From: Leifsonia poae
GTDB taxonomy: Bacteria > Actinomycetota > Actinomycetes > Actinomycetales > Microbacteriaceae
Direction of reading: 5' to 3'
Assembly (NCBI RefSeq): GCF_027921845.1
Contig: NZ_BSEN01000006.1
Location: 301,154 to 365,153 of the forward strand
Length of the DNA: 64,000 nucleotides
Shown: one piece after another, positions 15,843 through 24,857 of the stretch
How the letters are laid out: the number at the start of each line of letters is the position of its first letter
How positions within the stretch are numbered: position 1 is the first letter of the stretch
Translations under genes and position numbers: made by a program
The notes under the pieces: generated by a model
Seen by the model: the letters and a program-made list of their open reading frames with translations, nothing else
What the model was told of the DNA's origin: nothing
Databases searched by the model: none

Positions 15843-18800
15843 CTATTTGACGACCGTGATCGTCATGGTCTTGCTGCTGGTCGTGCCGGCGGCGTTGATG
15901 AAGTCGACGCGGTACACGTAGGTGCCTTTGTCCTTCCCCTCCACCTTGAGCGTGGCGCTCTGCGCGTTCGGCGTCGCTGCGGTCAGGTCGCCCTGACCGG
16001 CGAGCGTGCCGTTCTCGTAGAACTTGTACGAGGTGGCATTGGTGCCCCACCACATGTTCGCCGTGACGGTGTACGTGCCGCCCCCGCTCCAGTTGTCATT
16101 GCTGAGCACCGGTGTCCCGGGATTCGCCTGCGTCACCGAGACCGTGGTCGAGGTGGTCGCCGTCGTGCCCTTGCTGTTGACGAGTTCGCCCGTGTAGACG
16201 TACTTGCCGTTGAGCTTGCCCTGTACGGGGATGGAGACGGACTGAGCGCCGACACCACCGAACGTGAGCTGCTTGGTCGCGATGAGCTTGCCGTTCTCGT
16301 AGAGGCGGTAGATCGATCCTTCTTCACCCCACCAGAGGTTCATGACGATGTTGTAGTCACCATCCTGAAGCCCCGTGTCCCAGCCGTTGTCGTTCGACAG
16401 CGCGGCCTGAGCCGGTTTGCCGGTCGCGCCATCGGGGACTGTGACCGGCGCACTCCAGCCCGAGGTCGCGCTCTCGCCCGCAGCGTTCACGGCGGAGATC
16501 GCGAACGTCGCCGTGTCGCCCGGCCAGACACCGGTGATCGACGCGGAGGTGGCATCGCCGGAGACCGTCGCCACCGGGTCGGTGGCTCCCTGCCGGTAGA
16601 TGCGATACCCGGTGATCGGAGTGCCGCCGTTGTCGGCTGACGGGGTCCAGCTGACCGTCACCGCGGAGGAACTGCTGGTTGCGCTGACTCCCGTCGGCAC
16701 CCCCGGTGCGCTCACGGAGTGGAGCGTCCAGAAGTGGTCGGCGGTTGCCGCATCCGTGGCGGATGTGTTCGTCGTGGCGGATGTGCCCGCGACCACGGCG
16801 CCGTTGCGACCGTTGCCCGACGAGTCGACGAGAGTCGTTCCGCCGGCCTCGTCGAACGCGTAGTGCACCACGTCGCCGCTTCCCGCCTGGCCGGACGCCA
16901 GCGTCGCGACCTCGGTGGCGCTGAGTGCCCGGCTGTACACGTTGAAATCGTCGACCGTCGCGTTGAGGGCGGGATCTCCGCCGTACTGCGACTTGCCGAT
17001 GTAGTTCTTCGTGCTCTGGCCGAAGGCCGACGGGTGGATCGTCATGTTGGTGTTTGTCGCCACCACCTGACCGTTGACGTACAGCGTGCCGGTCGTGCCG
17101 GCCACCGTCACCGTGACGAGAGACCATTGGTTGAGCGGGAGGGTCTTCGCGCTGCTGTTCAGCCGCTGTTCCCCTCCGCCACCGGTTGTCGTGATCGCGT
17201 AGCGCAGTTCGGTTCCGTCGTTCAACGTGAGGAACATGCTCGCGTTGCTGCTGGAACCGATGTCGAACAGGCGCTGCCAGGTGGCGTTGCTCGCCGGGTT
17301 CACCCAGGTGGAGACGGTGTAGTCGGCGGTGAGGCTGCTGACCGCTCCGGTCGGCAGGGTCGCGTACGCGGTGCTGTTGCAGAACGACAGCGCCGCTCCG
17401 ATCTTGCCGGTCTGACGCGGTCCGGTCGCGGTGCATCCCGAGGTCGACGAGCCGTCGGCCCACTGCACGACCCCGGCACCGGACGCCTTGCTCATCCCGT
17501 CGACCGCGAGCACCAGGCCGGTGCCGTAGTCCGCCAGTCGGTAGTTTCCCTTGCCGTCGGGGATGACCTGCCACAAATGATCGTCATCGCCGTTGTCCGT
17601 CCACACCACTGCGGGTGCGCCCGTCGAGGTCGACGCGCCCTGGATGCCCAGGACGAGGCCCGTCGCCGGGTTGACGACCTTGTAGAGACCCGAACCTGCG
17701 GCGACCAGCTTCCAGGTCTGGCTGCTGCTGCCGCCTGCAGCAGGCGTGCTCTGAACGGCGACTGTGCCGGATGCGGTGCCCGACGTCTTCGTGTCGAGTG
17801 CCAGACCGCTGTTGACGTTCGTGATCGTGTACGTGCCCGACAGATCGGTCGCATCCCCGGCCGGGGTGACAACCACGTGATAGCCGTAGGCCGGGTTCAT
17901 GACGATCGGAACCGTGATCGACCCGTCCGCGCCCACCTGGTAGTCGGTGCTCGAGATCGTGGTGGGCGCTGCGACGGCTGTCGTGCGGCCGTACGACGGG
18001 GTGAACTCCACCTTGACGTTGACCTTGGCACCGAGGGCGAGCTTGTCCAGACCGGCGACGCGGATGCCCGCGGCTCCGGAGGTGCCGCCCGTGATCACAT
18101 CCACTTCCTTCTTATCGGCGGTCACACTGGCGGCCGCGTCGAAGTTGTTGTTGCCCGGTGGGGTGGTCGTGACCATGTCGCCGTTCATGTCGGCGTACCA
18201 CTTGTAGAGCCAGTAAGCGCCGTTCGGGCTGCCACCCTGACCTGTCAGCAGATCGCCGAGCGCACCGGACTGGTTCCAGAACGCGAGTTCTGCGTTGTGG
18301 ATGCCGAGTCGCTCGAACTTGGCGATATAGCCCACCAGCGAGCCGGGGATCCCGACCTCGGCGGGAGCCGCGTACTCCTCGATGTCGATGGGGCGACGGG
18401 CGATGCCGAGCGCATCCTCCATGGCCTCGACTTTGGCGACGTCGCCGGCGATCTTCGACGAGCTGATCAGCTCGTGCCACGCGAGAACGTCCGGAACGGT
18501 GTTGGTCGCGACCGCGTTGTTGAGGAAGTTCTGCATGTCGTTGATGTTGTCCGAGAAGCTCGGCCCCTGGATCGGGGTGGTCGCATCCTGGCTTCTGATC
18601 AGCCGGTAGGTGTGCGTCCAGAAGTCCTCGAACGTGCCGTTCGCGGCCAGCCAGGTGTTGTCCGACTCGTTCCAGGGCGCGTAGGCGGTCAGGTTCGTCA
18701 TTCCTGACGCCTTGACCTGTTGGATCTGGTCGGTGACGACCTGATCCCAGGTGCTCCAGCTGAACTGATACGGCCAGCCCGCGTAGTAGTCGGACAGGCG

Positions 18801-19202
18801 GTCGACGACCTTGGCTCCGGCTGCCGCCGCCTTCTGCCAGGTCTTGCCGATGTCGCCGGAGCCCTGCTGATGCCCGCCGATTGGCATCATCACGAACGTG
18901 TTCGGCTTGATGGCCTGCACAAGACTGTCGGATGGTGTGGTGGCGTTCGCGAGCCCGTACAACGATCCTGTTGCGACATGGCTGACGGGCCGGAACGGCT
19001 GGTCGGCGTTGACGACGAGGGTGGATGCGGCCGAGGGGGCCGCCTGGGCCGGCAACGCGCTCAGCACACCGCCCGCGGCGAGCATCGCCGTGCCGGCGAT
19101 CCCTGCCGTGAGCCGGAGCATCGTGCTCCGTCGTCGCTGTGCGCGGACCTCTTCCGCTGGGCGGATCGGCGCTGCGCGCCGTGCCGCTGGTGAGATGGAC
19201 AT
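15843..19202 (-). CDS. Large secreted modular glycoside hydrolase (GH39/clan-A-like) with ricin, LamG, FN3 and two C-terminal beta-sandwich repeats
   Basis: This exported enzyme of about 1119 residues has a long RR-containing signal peptide ending AQA-AP near residue 55. The catalytic region (about 60-370) is TIM-barrel-like, with APWNESDN as probable acid/base Glu and DIEEYAAP as probable nucleophile Glu. A ricin-type beta-trefoil (about 450-590), a LamG-like domain (about 600-760), an FN3 domain (about 800-890) and two repeats sharing LSNDN and NxWWG follow; such repeats are common in chitinase-like proteins. Start ATG 19202 has GGAG 8 bases upstream; the longer frame to 19346 crosses the untranslated leader. 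The promoter is bracketed by LacI operators, so it is expected to belong to the regulon of the adjacent lacI genes. The exact GH family is uncertain. Confidence 0.72.
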   Translation of the reverse strand: MSISPAARRAAPIRPAEEVRAQRRRSTMLRLTAGIAGTAMLAAGGVLSALPAQAAPSAASTLVVNADQPFRPVSHVATGSLYGLANATTPSDSLVQAIKPNTFVMMPIGGHQQGSGDIGKTWQKAAAAGAKVVDRLSDYYAGWPYQFSWSTWDQVVTDQIQQVKASGMTNLTAYAPWNESDNTWLAANGTFEDFWTHTYRLIRSQDATTPIQGPSFSDNINDMQNFLNNAVATNTVPDVLAWHELISSSKIAGDVAKVEAMEDALGIARRPIDIEEYAAPAEVGIPGSLVGYIAKFERLGIHNAELAFWNQSGALGDLLTGQGGSPNGAYWLYKWYADMNGDMVTTTPPGNNNFDAAASVTADKKEVDVITGGTSGAAGIRVAGLDKLALGAKVNVKVEFTPSYGRTTAVAAPTTISSTDYQVGADGSITVPIVMNPAYGYHVVVTPAGDATDLSGTYTITNVNSGLALDTKTSGTASGTVAVQSTPAAGGSSSQTWKLVAAGSGLYKVVNPATGLVLGIQGASTSTGAPAVVWTDNGDDDHLWQVIPDGKGNYRLADYGTGLVLAVDGMSKASGAGVVQWADGSSTSGCTATGPRQTGKIGAALSFCNSTAYATLPTGAVSSLTADYTVSTWVNPASNATWQRLFDIGSSSNASMFLTLNDGTELRYAITTTGGGGEQRLNSSAKTLPLNQWSLVTVTVAGTTGTLYVNGQVVATNTNMTIHPSAFGQSTKNYIGKSQYGGDPALNATVDDFNVYSRALSATEVATLASGQAGSGDVVHYAFDEAGGTTLVDSSGNGRNGAVVAGTSATTNTSATDAATADHFWTLHSVSAPGVPTGVSATSSSSAVTVSWTPSADNGGTPITGYRIYRQGATDPVATVSGDATSASITGVWPGDTATFAISAVNAAGESATSGWSAPVTVPDGATGKPAQAALSNDNGWDTGLQDGDYNIVMNLWWGEEGSIYRLYENGKLIATKQLTFGGVGAQSVSIPVQGKLNGKYVYTGELVNSKGTTATTSTTVSVTQANPGTPVLSNDNWSGGGTYTVTANMWWGTNATSYKFYENGTLAGQGDLTAATPNAQSATLKVEGKDKGTYVYRVDFINAAGTTSSKTMTITVVK

Positions 19203-19383
19203 GCGTGGTCTCCGTCTTTCAGAGGATGGAACAGGCAGCGCATCGGATGCGCGTGCGAGAGTCGGCGGCGTGTGCCAGGGGACATGCAGCGGATGGAGCA
19301 GCCTTCGCCATCGAGGAGGTGCTTCACCAGAGATGCTCCCTTGCATCGCGTCGGCGGCGGTCGGTGCCTGCCGAGAGGATCAA

Positions 19384-19403
19384 ATGTCGAACCGGTTCGA
19401 CAT
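19384..19403. promoter_or_regulatory. LacI-type operator O1, downstream of the hydrolase promoter
   Basis: ATGTCGAACCGGTTCGACAT is a perfect 20-base palindrome. It lies between the predicted leftward transcription start and the hydrolase ATG, where a bound repressor blocks elongation. Confidence 0.8.
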
Positions 19404-19416
19404 GTGATGTTTGCAA

Positions 19417-19444
19417 ATTAGACCCGTCCGAACGAATTCGTCAA
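19417..19444 (-). promoter_or_regulatory. Sigma70-like promoter of the modular hydrolase
   Basis: On the minus strand TTGACG (19444-19439) and TCTAAT (19422-19417) are separated by 16 bases, close to the consensus. The predicted start near 19410 is directly followed by operator O1, and operator O2 lies just upstream of the -35 box. Confidence 0.6.
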
Positions 19445-19453
19445 GAGCAGTTG

Positions 19454-19467
19454 GCGAACCGATTCGA
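19454..19467. promoter_or_regulatory. LacI-type operator O2, upstream of the hydrolase promoter
   Basis: GCGAACCGATTCGA matches the TCGAACCGGTTCGA core at 12 of 14 positions. Its centre is 67 bases from that of O1, so looping across the promoter is possible. The rest of 19203-19573 is leader and the lacI 5' region. Confidence 0.55.
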
Positions 19468-19573
19468 CAGGCGGTTCGAAGCGCGGCGGCGAGCGGATGC
19501 GAACCGTCGCGGCACCGCTCCCGGCCGATGAGCACGCACCGTGGGACAATCGTGAGGATGTTCGAGGAGGAAG

Positions 19574-20590
19574 ATGGCGGCCACGATCGGCGACGTCGCA
19601 CGTGCGGCCGGTGTTTCACGGAGCACCGTCTCCTACGCGCTGTCGGGTAAGCGCGCGATCTCCGAGGAGACGCGGGATCGCATCCAGGCGGCCATCGCCG
19701 AACTCGGCTTCACGCCCAATGCCGGCGCCCGCGCTCTCGCTACGTCGCAGACGAAGGTGCTCGGACTGTATCTGCAGTTCCAGGAGGACGAGTTCGCGCC
19801 GGCGATGCTGCAGTACGTGCTTCCGGTCTCGACCGCGGCCCGCGAGAACGGGTTCGATTTGCTCATGGTCACCGACAGCGACGTGGCCGGTGCGGTGAAA
19901 CGCACCACGTCGTCCGCGATGGTCGACGGCGTCGTCCTGCTCGACGTGACCTACGACGACGTGCGTCTCGAGGCTCTGCGTGAGGCGGTCCAGCCCGCCG
20001 TTCTCATCGGATACGCCCGCAACGGCGAGGGATTCGACAGCTACGACCTCGACTTCGGCGAAGCGGCCCGACTCGTCGTCGACCATCTGGCCGAGCTCGG
20101 GCATCGGGATGTGGTGCTGATCACGCCGCCACGCCACGTCTATGATCGCGGAGGCTCGTATGCCTGGCGCTTCCGGGACGCGGCGATCGAGCGCGCTGCC
20201 CGCTACGGCATCCGGGTCTCGTCTCACTACGGCGATTCGCGCCAGCCGGCCATCGTCGAGGCGCTGGATGCGGCGCTCGCCTCCTCGCCGGAAGCCACTG
20301 CGCTCATCATCCACAACGACGCGACCATCGCAGCTCTGCCGTCGTACCTGCACGAACGGGGGCTCCACGCGCCGGAGGATCTCTCGGTCGTCGGCGTGTT
20401 CTCGCGCGAGTTCGGGCAAGCGTTCTCGCTGCCGTTCACCTCGGTGGAGACGTCGCCCGACCGGCTCGGGCAGGAGGCCGTGAGGCGGCTGATCCGGCGG
20501 ATCGCGGGGGACCCGGACGTCGGGGCGCCCCTCGTGCGTTTCGTGGAGCCGGTGCTTGTCGACCGGGGGAGCACCCGCACGCTCGCCTGA
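19574..20590 (+). CDS. LacI-family transcriptional regulator 1
   Basis: This 338-residue repressor has the helix-turn-helix TIGDVARAAGVSRSTVSYALSGK at residues 4-26, the hinge NAGARALATSQT and a periplasmic-binding-protein-like effector domain. GAGGAGGAAG precedes ATG 19574. It is a close tandem paralogue of the next gene; both share the DEFAPAMLQYVLPVS, PPRHV, RGG and IVHND/IIHND-ATIAALPS segments. It is divergent from the modular hydrolase and probably represses it through the TCGAACCGGTTCGA sites. Confidence 0.88.
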   Translation: MAATIGDVARAAGVSRSTVSYALSGKRAISEETRDRIQAAIAELGFTPNAGARALATSQTKVLGLYLQFQEDEFAPAMLQYVLPVSTAARENGFDLLMVTDSDVAGAVKRTTSSAMVDGVVLLDVTYDDVRLEALREAVQPAVLIGYARNGEGFDSYDLDFGEAARLVVDHLAELGHRDVVLITPPRHVYDRGGSYAWRFRDAAIERAARYGIRVSSHYGDSRQPAIVEALDAALASSPEATALIIHNDATIAALPSYLHERGLHAPEDLSVVGVFSREFGQAFSLPFTSVETSPDRLGQEAVRRLIRRIAGDPDVGAPLVRFVEPVLVDRGSTRTLA

Positions 20591-20634
20591 TCCGGCCGCA
20601 TCTTGATGGCCCTCGCATGGTCGCATCGAAATTG

Positions 20635-20648
20635 TCGAACCGCTTCGA
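20635..20648. promoter_or_regulatory. LacI-type operator O3
   Basis: TCGAACCGCTTCGA differs from the perfect core at one position. It lies directly upstream of the -35 box of the second lacI gene. Confidence 0.65.
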
Positions 20649-20649
20649 C

Positions 20650-20678
20650 TTGTTTCCGCGCCCGGTGGGCGCTACATT
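20650..20678 (+). promoter_or_regulatory. Sigma70-like promoter of the second lacI gene
   Basis: TTGTTT (20650-20655) and TACATT (20673-20678) are 17 bases apart. The promoter sits exactly between operators O3 and O4 and may drive the importer operon as well. Confidence 0.6.
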
Positions 20679-20680
20679 GA

Positions 20681-20694
20681 TCGAACCGGTTCGA
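20681..20694. promoter_or_regulatory. LacI-type operator O4
   Basis: TCGAACCGGTTCGA is a perfect palindrome covering the predicted transcription start of the second lacI gene. It is centred 46 bases from O3. Confidence 0.75.
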
Positions 20695-20711
20695 CGATGA
20701 GGAGGTGGAGT

Positions 20712-21719
20712 GTGGCGATCACGATCATGGACGTGGCGCGGCATGCGGGCGTATCGCCCAGCACCGTCTCGTACGCCATCTCGGGCAAGCGGCCCATCTC
20801 CCCCTCGACCCGCGCCCGCATCGACAAGGCGATCGTCGCCCTCGGATTCACGGCCAACGCGGGAGCGCGGGCGCTCGCGACATCCCAGACCATGGTCATC
20901 GGACTGCTCACGCAGTTCCACCAGGACGAGTTCGCGCCCGCGATGCTCCAGTACGTGCTCCCGGTCTCGGACACGGCGCGGGAACTGGGCTACGACATCC
21001 TGCTCGTGACCGAGACGGATGCGACCGGAGCGCTGCGCCGGGTGACCGGAACAGGCATGGTCGACGGCGTCGTGCTGCTCGACGTCGTGCACGAGGATCC
21101 CCGCCTCGACACGCTGCGTGCGGCGCCGCAGCCCGGCGCCCTGGTCGGGCTCCCTAAACGCACCGAGGGTCTCGACGTCTTCGACCTCGATTTCGGTGAG
21201 TCGGCGCGAATTCTCGTCGACCACCTGCACGCGCTCGGACACCGGGAGATCATCGTTGTCTCGCCGCCTCGGCACGTCTTCGACCGTGGAGGTGCATACG
21301 GCTGGCGGTTCCGGGACGCTGCGCTCGAGCGCGGCGCGCGTTACGGACTCCAGATCCATCCCTATTACGGAGAGGCTCAGCAGCCGGCAATCGGTTTGAG
21401 CATCAACGCCATCCTGGATGCACGACCCACGGCGACCGCGCTGATCGTGCACAACGACGCGACCATCGCGGCCCTGCCGTCGGTGCTCGCTACACGCGGA
21501 ACCCGCGTGCCCGACGACCTTTCGGTCGTCAGCCTCTATTCGAAGGACTTCGGTCGAGCGTTCTCCCTGCCGTACACGGCGGTGGAGAGCTCGCCCGATC
21601 AGCTGGGCCAGCAAGCGGTCCGGCAACTGGTGCGGAGGATCGCCGAACCGGAGCTCGCAGGAGCACCGGTCACCCGGTTCATCGCACCCGATCTCACCGT
21701 TCGCGGAAGCACCCGATAG
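20712..21719 (+). CDS. LacI-family transcriptional regulator 2
   Basis: This repressor of about 335 residues is a tandem paralogue of the gene at 19574. The helix-turn-helix is TIMDVARHAGVSPSTVSYAISGK, with the same hinge and effector-domain signature segments. GTG 20712 follows an AGGAGGTGGAG ribosome binding site; the in-frame ATG at 20697 overlaps that site and is less likely. No terminator is seen before the binding-protein gene 66 bases downstream, so co-transcription with the importer is plausible. Two paralogous regulators sharing one operator type suggests hetero-oligomers or two effectors. Confidence 0.87.
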   Translation: MAITIMDVARHAGVSPSTVSYAISGKRPISPSTRARIDKAIVALGFTANAGARALATSQTMVIGLLTQFHQDEFAPAMLQYVLPVSDTARELGYDILLVTETDATGALRRVTGTGMVDGVVLLDVVHEDPRLDTLRAAPQPGALVGLPKRTEGLDVFDLDFGESARILVDHLHALGHREIIVVSPPRHVFDRGGAYGWRFRDAALERGARYGLQIHPYYGEAQQPAIGLSINAILDARPTATALIVHNDATIAALPSVLATRGTRVPDDLSVVSLYSKDFGRAFSLPYTAVESSPDQLGQQAVRQLVRRIAEPELAGAPVTRFIAPDLTVRGSTR

Positions 21720-21785
21720 ACCCGTGACCATGACAGCACATTCAGCTTCCCGAGCCACACAATGCACAATTCAAGGAGGAATACT

Positions 21786-23036
21786 GTGATCGCACACAAG
21801 CGCGCGCGCCTCATCGGCGCGGCGGTGCTCGCCGCCGCCGTCGTCGGTGGCGTCGCAGCCTGCTCGAGCTCCGGCTCGGGGTCCAGCGGCAGCGCTGGAG
21901 GCTCGTACACATTCTGGGATCCGTACCCCCAGTTCGACGCGTCGTCCGACTGGACGAAGCTGGTCGAGCAGTGCGGCACGGATGCGGGAGTCACCGTCAA
22001 GCGCACCGGTTACGACACCAGCGATCTGACCAACAAGGCCCTGCTCGCCGGTCAGCAGGGGAGCTCGCCCGATCTGCTGCTCGTCGACAACCCGGTCGTC
22101 TCCACCCTGGCGGATGCGGGCATCCTGACCAGCACCTCGGAGAACAAGCTCGACACCGCCGACATCCAGAAGAACATCCTGGCCGCCGGTGTGCTGGACG
22201 GGAAGACCTACGGAGTTCCGATCGGCGCAAACACCCTGGCCCTGTACTACAACAAGACTGTTCTGAAGGCAGCCGGCGTCGACATCGCCACTGTCAAGGA
22301 CTGGAGCAGTCTCACGGATGCTCTCGGCAAGGTCACCGCCGCGGGCAAGAAGGGCATCACCTTCTCCGCGATCGGCACCGAAGAGGGCAGCTTCCAGTTC
22401 CTGCCGTGGTTCTGGGGTTCCGGCGCGAACCTCAAGCAGCTCGACTCCGACAAGGCCGTCCAGTCCCTCGCACTGTGGACCGACTGGGTCAAGAAGGGGT
22501 ACGCACCCAACTCGGTGATCAACAACACGCAGACCACCAGCTGGCAGGAGTTCGCCACGGGTGACTTCGCATTCGGCGAGAACGGCACGTGGCAGCTCGG
22601 CAACGTCAAGAAGGCGGGCATCGACTACGGCATCCTCACCGTTCCCGGCATCGACGGCGGAGACGCTGCTGCGCCGACCGGTGGCGAATTCATGACGCTT
22701 CCCGTCCAGAAGGACACCGCGCGGTATGCGACGTCGAAGAAGATCGCCGAATGTCTGACGAGCACGAAGAACTTCGTCAAGACCGACACGACCCTCTCGT
22801 ACATCGCTCCGACAGAGGCTGCTCAGAAGGAGCAGGTCGCAGCCAACCCCGAGCTGAAGCCCTGGGTGGATGCGGTCGCCGCAGCCAAGGGCCGCACCAG
22901 CGACGACCTCGGCACCGACTACCCGAAGATCTCGCAGCAGCTGTGGGGTGCGGTACAGAATGCGCTGAGCGGTTCCCAGACGCCGCAGGCCGCACTCAAG
23001 GCAGCCCAATCCGCGGCCGAAGCGGCGACCAAGTAA
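21786..23036 (+). CDS. ABC transporter sugar-binding lipoprotein
   Basis: This lipoprotein of about 416 residues has a lipobox ending GVAAC (C26), a low-complexity SSGSGSSGSAGG linker and SBP_bac_1 features (LYYNKTVLKAAGVD, FGENGTWQL). GTG 21786 is chosen because AAGGAGGA stands 5 bases upstream; the earlier ATG at 21762 lacks a site. First of five genes ending with two intracellular glycosidases, so an oligosaccharide or glycoside is the likely cargo. No ATPase is encoded here. Confidence 0.86.
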   Translation: MIAHKRARLIGAAVLAAAVVGGVAACSSSGSGSSGSAGGSYTFWDPYPQFDASSDWTKLVEQCGTDAGVTVKRTGYDTSDLTNKALLAGQQGSSPDLLLVDNPVVSTLADAGILTSTSENKLDTADIQKNILAAGVLDGKTYGVPIGANTLALYYNKTVLKAAGVDIATVKDWSSLTDALGKVTAAGKKGITFSAIGTEEGSFQFLPWFWGSGANLKQLDSDKAVQSLALWTDWVKKGYAPNSVINNTQTTSWQEFATGDFAFGENGTWQLGNVKKAGIDYGILTVPGIDGGDAAAPTGGEFMTLPVQKDTARYATSKKIAECLTSTKNFVKTDTTLSYIAPTEAAQKEQVAANPELKPWVDAVAAAKGRTSDDLGTDYPKISQQLWGAVQNALSGSQTPQAALKAAQSAAEAATK

Positions 23037-23063
23037 TCGAAACAACGCACCAAAGGTAAACCG

Positions 23064-24038
23064 ATGACAACCACTCAGACAGTTCCTCCCGGTTCTGTCG
23101 GACACCCCGGTGGGGTGGCGGCCTCCGCCACCCCGCCGCGGCCTCGACCCCGGCGCCGGCGATCCCCGCAGTGGGCCGCCTGGGCGTTCCTCGCTCCGGT
23201 AGTGATCTACCTGGCGGTGTTCTACGCCTACCCCCTGTATCGCAACATCGAGCTGAGCCTGCGCGACTACACGGTGCGCTCGTTCGTTCAGGGGGGTGCG
23301 CCGTTCGTCGGATTCGACAATTACATCAAGATCTTCCAGAACCCGACCTTCGGGCCGGCCTTCCTGCACACGGCTCTCTTCACCATCGTGTCGATCATCT
23401 TCCAGTTCACGATCGGCATGGCGCTGGCCGTGTTCTTCTACCAGAACTTCCGTCTGTCGGCGACTCTTCGCGCGCTGTTCCTCGTTCCGTGGCTCCTTCC
23501 GCTCATCGTCTCGGCGTCCACCTGGTCGTGGATGCTGAACAGCGACTCCGGCGTTGTGAACTCGGTGCTCAACGCATTCGGGCTGCACGGCATCAACTGG
23601 CTGACGTCGCCGGACTGGGCGCTCACGAGCGTCATCATCGCGAACATCTGGATCGGCATCCCGTTCAATCTGGTGATCATCTACTCGGGTCTTCAGAACA
23701 TCCCCACCGACCTCTACGAAGCGGCGTCGCTCGACGGCGCCAACGGGTGGCAGAAGTTCTGGCGCATCACCTTCCCGCTGTTGAAGCCGGTCTCGGCGAT
23801 CACGATCCTGCTCGGCCTCATCTACACCCTCAAGGTGTTCGACATCATCTGGATCATGACCAGGGGAGGTCCCGGCACATCGTCGACGACCTTCGCGACG
23901 TGGTCGTATCAGCTCGGGTTCGCATCGACCCTGCCCGACTTCAGCCCGGCGGCCGCGGTCGGCAACGTGCTGATCGTCATCGCCCTGATCTTCGGATTCA
24001 TCTATATCCGCACCCAGCGAAAGCAGGACATCGCATGA
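23064..24038 (+). CDS. ABC sugar transporter permease 1 (MalF type)
   Basis: This 324-residue membrane protein has a Pro/Arg-rich cytoplasmic N-tail (residues about 20-40), six helices and the EAA loop YEAASLDGANGWQKFWRITFP. It starts 27 bases after the binding-protein gene, preceded by AAAGGTAA. Its TGA overlaps the ATG of the next permease (ATGA). Confidence 0.88.
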   Translation: MTTTQTVPPGSVGHPGGVAASATPPRPRPRRRRSPQWAAWAFLAPVVIYLAVFYAYPLYRNIELSLRDYTVRSFVQGGAPFVGFDNYIKIFQNPTFGPAFLHTALFTIVSIIFQFTIGMALAVFFYQNFRLSATLRALFLVPWLLPLIVSASTWSWMLNSDSGVVNSVLNAFGLHGINWLTSPDWALTSVIIANIWIGIPFNLVIIYSGLQNIPTDLYEAASLDGANGWQKFWRITFPLLKPVSAITILLGLIYTLKVFDIIWIMTRGGPGTSSTTFATWSYQLGFASTLPDFSPAAAVGNVLIVIALIFGFIYIRTQRKQDIA

Positions 24039-24853
24039 ACGGGAAGCGTCCTTGGTGGAAGACGATCGTCGGGCTCGTTCTGACGCTCATCATGCTCTTC
24101 CCGGTCTACTGGATGATCAACGTCTCGCTCACGCCGACGACCGAGATGCGCAAGAGCCCGCCGAACCTGTTCCCCATCCATGCGACATTCGAGGGCTATC
24201 AGGCGGTGCTGAGCGACCAGCTCCCATACCTCGGAACCAGCCTGCTGATCGGACTCGGAACGGTCGTGCTGACCGTCGCCATCTCGGCACCGGCCGCGTA
24301 CTCCCTGGCGAAGCTGCGCCCGAAGGGTCGCGGAGCGATGAACTTCGTGCTGCTGATCGCCCAGATGATCCCGGGCATCATCATGGCGATGGGCTTCTAC
24401 GCCATCTACCTGAACCTCGGCATCCTGAACACGCTCTGGGGACTCATCATCGCCGACTCCACGCTCGCCGTCCCGTTCGGCGTGCTGATCTTCAGCGCCT
24501 TCATGTCGGGCATCCCCGACGAGCTGATGAGCGCCGCGAAGATCGACGGCGCAGGCACGTGGCGCACGTTCCGCTCGATCGTGCTACCCGTCAGCCGCAA
24601 CTCGATCGTCACGGTGTCGTTGTTCGCGTTCCTGTGGGCGTGGTCCGACTTCATCTTCTCGTCCACGCTCAACAGCGGCGGCACGATGCAGACGATCACA
24701 CTCGGCATCTACAAGTACATCGGCAACAACAACCAGGAATGGAATGCCATCATGGCCACCGCGGTCGTCGCATCCATACCCGCCGCGCTGCTGCTCGTCA
24801 TCGCCCAGAAGTACGTCGCAGCCGGCGTGACCGCCGGTGCGGTCAAGGACTGA
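24035..24853 (+). CDS. ABC sugar transporter permease 2 (MalG type)
   Basis: This 272-residue inner-membrane protein has six helices and the EAA-type loop MSAAKIDGAGTWRTFRSIVLP; it is the partner of permease 1. The start is set by the ATGA overlap at 24035-24038, although the same frame is open far upstream. The C-terminus ends VAAGVTAGAVKD as typical for the family. Confidence 0.88.
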   Translation: MNGKRPWWKTIVGLVLTLIMLFPVYWMINVSLTPTTEMRKSPPNLFPIHATFEGYQAVLSDQLPYLGTSLLIGLGTVVLTVAISAPAAYSLAKLRPKGRGAMNFVLLIAQMIPGIIMAMGFYAIYLNLGILNTLWGLIIADSTLAVPFGVLIFSAFMSGIPDELMSAAKIDGAGTWRTFRSIVLPVSRNSIVTVSLFAFLWAWSDFIFSSTLNSGGTMQTITLGIYKYIGNNNQEWNAIMATAVVASIPAALLLVIAQKYVAAGVTAGAVKD

Positions 24854-24857
24854 GCCC

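Noticed and set aside
16719-18707. Rightward frame of 662 codons
   Set aside because: Shadow of the modular hydrolase; no signal peptide or domain.
21771-23588. Leftward frame of 605 codons
   Set aside because: Antisense to the binding-protein and permease genes of the GH127 operon.
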